Shown: positions 6,129-10,731 of the stretch, in pieces
Layout: each line of letters opens with the position of its first letter
Position numbering within the stretch: the stretch's first letter is position 1
Translations under genes and position numbers: made by a program
Notes under the pieces: model-generated
The model's database searches: none
Seen by the model: the letters and a program-made list of their open reading frames with translations, nothing else
Told to the model about the DNA's origin: nothing
Source: JAEUNJ01 sp052035955
GTDB lineage: Bacteria > Pseudomonadota > Gammaproteobacteria > Burkholderiales > Rhodocyclaceae
Length of the DNA stretch: 10,731 bases
Assembly: GCA_052035955.1 (NCBI GenBank)
Contig: JBPOHD010000066.1
Location: 1-10,731 of the forward strand
Direction of reading: 5' to 3'

Positions 6129-6185
6129 CCCGCGTCCGCGCGGCCCCGAATCTGCCGCAGTGCCGCCGCGGGCAAGGGCGGGCGC

Positions 6186-6830
6186 TCAACCCGCGACCCC
6201 CGGCTGGCGGAAGGCGGCGAGGCCCGCCGCCACGGCCAGGAACAGGACCCCGAGGGTACGGTTGGCCCAGGTCAGGTGGCGGGGATCCCTGAGCAGGTCC
6301 AGGGCCCTGGCCGCCAGGCCCGTGTAGCCGGCCATGACAAAGGAATCGACGGCGATCATGGTGATGCCCATGACGGCATACTGGGGCGGCAGGGCGGCCG
6401 CGCCGTCGATGAACTGGGGCAGAACGGCGAAGGAGAAGAGGACGGCCTTGGGGTTGGTGCTGTTCACCAGGAAACCGCGCAACAGCTGGGTGCCCAGGGG
6501 CTCGCCGCCCTCCCCGGCCGCCAGGGCGGCCGGATCGAGGCCGGCGGCGCGGGCGAAGAGGAGCGAGCTGCCCAGCCAGGCCAGGTAGGCCACGCCCGCC
6601 CAGCGCACCACCTCGAAGGCCCACAGGGACGAGGTGATCAGGGCGCCGATGCCGACGGCCACGATGACGAGCTGCAGCAGCAGGCCCAGCTGCAGGCCGA
6701 TGGCGACGCCGTAGCCCCCGGGAAATCCGCTGCGCAGCCCCGAGGCCATGCTGGCGAAGGCGCCCGGACCGGGGGACACCGAAATGGTCACCGAGGTGGC
6801 GAGGAAGGCCAGCCAGAGGTGCCAGGCCAT
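6186..6830 (-). CDS. LysE/RhtB-family amino-acid exporter
   Basis: This 214-residue inner-membrane protein is of the LysE/RhtB family, whose members export amino acids such as lysine, homoserine, threonine or leucine by proton antiport. It begins MAWHLWLAFLATSVTISVSPGPGAF, with the family signature SPGPG at residues 19-23 in the first membrane helix. Further hydrophobic helices are visible at about 40-66, 70-92, 116-140, 150-172 and 190-208. The conserved NSTNPKA of the fourth segment is at 123-129. The length is typical. Its ATG overlaps the stop of the preceding gene (TGATG at 6832-6828), which implies translational coupling. The substrate cannot be read from sequence. Linkage to metH makes homoserine, homocysteine or methionine a reasonable guess but no more. 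Confidence 0.92.
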   Translation of the reverse strand: MAWHLWLAFLATSVTISVSPGPGAFASMASGLRSGFPGGYGVAIGLQLGLLLQLVIVAVGIGALITSSLWAFEVVRWAGVAYLAWLGSSLLFARAAGLDPAALAAGEGGEPLGTQLLRGFLVNSTNPKAVLFSFAVLPQFIDGAAALPPQYAVMGITMIAVDSFVMAGYTGLAARALDLLRDPRHLTWANRTLGVLFLAVAAGLAAFRQPGVAG

Positions 6831-7309
6831 CAGTGCTTCCGCCCCGGGTCGCGGCCGACGAAGGAGACCGGGAACACGGCCTCCGGCCCGGCGCCCTTGT
6901 CCGGCGCCGAGGCATAGTCCGGCATCTGTTCCATGACCCGGCCCGAGGCCTGGACCAGCTTCTGTACCAGCAGCTGGATCTGGTCGGACAGCCATTCCTC
7001 CTCGCAACGGGTGGGCATGAAGCGCATCTCCTTCACCCCGTCGGGAATCTCGTCGGCCGGGACCACCTCGTTGGCCGCGTAGGCGGCCGAAAAGAAGGGC
7101 CCGGCGATGAAGCGCAGGCGGTAGTCGCCGTCGGGTTCCGGCTCGAGCAGGAAGATGCGCACCCCCTCGGCGCGCTGGTTGTCGTCCTCGCCCAGTTCGC
7201 CGAACACCGGCGCCGCCGCGAAGGCCTGGCCGCCGCGCTGGCGGACGTAATGCACGGCCTCGGCGAAACTCAGGCGGCCGTCGTCGTCCGCCACATTCTC
7301 TTCCGTCAT
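6830..7309 (-). CDS. Conserved-looking acidic protein of unknown function between metH and the exporter
   Basis: I do not recognise this 159-residue protein. It is acidic and soluble, with no signal peptide or membrane helix. The N-terminal part (SFAEAVHYVRQRGG, residues 14-27) looks helical. The middle (about 48-72) reads as alternating strands, GVRIFLLEPEPDGDYRLRFIAG. Residues 105-128 (EWLSDQIQLLVQKLVQASGR) form a likely amphipathic helix, and the last 30 residues look disordered and end in basic residues. GAGGAG upstream of the ATG at 7309 supports the start. It lies 34 bp after metH, and its stop overlaps the exporter start, so all three are probably co-transcribed. Uniform codon use and a fixed place in the operon argue that it is a genuine gene. 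Confidence 0.82.
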   Translation of the reverse strand: MTEENVADDDGRLSFAEAVHYVRQRGGQAFAAAPVFGELGEDDNQRAEGVRIFLLEPEPDGDYRLRFIAGPFFSAAYAANEVVPADEIPDGVKEMRFMPTRCEEEWLSDQIQLLVQKLVQASGRVMEQMPDYASAPDKGAGPEAVFPVSFVGRDPGRKH

Positions 7310-7343
7310 GGAGGTCTCCTCGTGTCCTTTCCTGTCGGCCGGA

Positions 7344-10731
<3,388 letters not shown>

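Noticed and set aside
6101..6175. 25-residue N-terminal extension of the cupin
   Set aside because: It covers the GC palindrome, is Arg/Gly-rich, and has no ribosome-binding site, whereas the ATG at 6100 has GGAGG four bases upstream.

Overview
This window looks like a stretch of chromosome from a very GC-rich betaproteobacterium, probably in or near the Rhodocyclaceae (Azoarcus/Thauera-like). That placement is inference. It rests on the high GC at third codon positions, the pairing of mreB with a divergent gat operon, and the REP-like repeats. Most of the window is core metabolism and translation. I see no phage, insertion sequence, CRISPR array, toxin-antitoxin pair, rRNA or tRNA gene.

Left end (1-472): the first 96 codons of mreB run leftward out of the window. 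They are separated from the rightward gat operon by a 184-bp divergent control region with a candidate mreB promoter and two strong GC-rich dyads. From 473 to 4847 the operon reads gatC, gatA, a gene for a MaoC-fold (R)-specific enoyl-CoA hydratase-like protein, a small lipoprotein gene, and gatB. GatC, GatA and GatB form the amidotransferase that converts mischarged Glu-tRNA(Gln) and/or Asp-tRNA(Asn) to the correct aminoacyl-tRNA. The two intervening genes have no obvious link to that reaction, so the operon is split by unrelated cargo. The 159 bp between gatA and the hydratase gene is the longest gap inside the operon.

Middle (4848-5142): gatB converges on the leftward gene that ends at 5143. 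The 295-bp gap holds no gene. It contains two tandem inverted pairs of a short REP-like palindromic element, in a REPIN-like arrangement.

Right side (5143-10731): five genes run leftward. In transcription order they are metH (cobalamin-dependent methionine synthase, N-terminus cut by the window edge), an uncharacterised acidic protein, a LysE/RhtB-family exporter, a cupin of the DUF861 type, and a helical protein. The helical protein carries a DxxxQ motif in a context resembling the CheY phosphatase CheZ. Spacing suggests that metH, the acidic protein and the exporter are co-transcribed (34-bp gap, then a 1-nt stop/start overlap). The cupin and CheZ-like genes follow after 85 and 25 bp and may be in the same transcript.

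The items most worth a second look are the CheZ-like protein, the paired REP elements, and the two genes inserted between gatA and gatB. Nothing here amounts to a clearly new multi-gene system.
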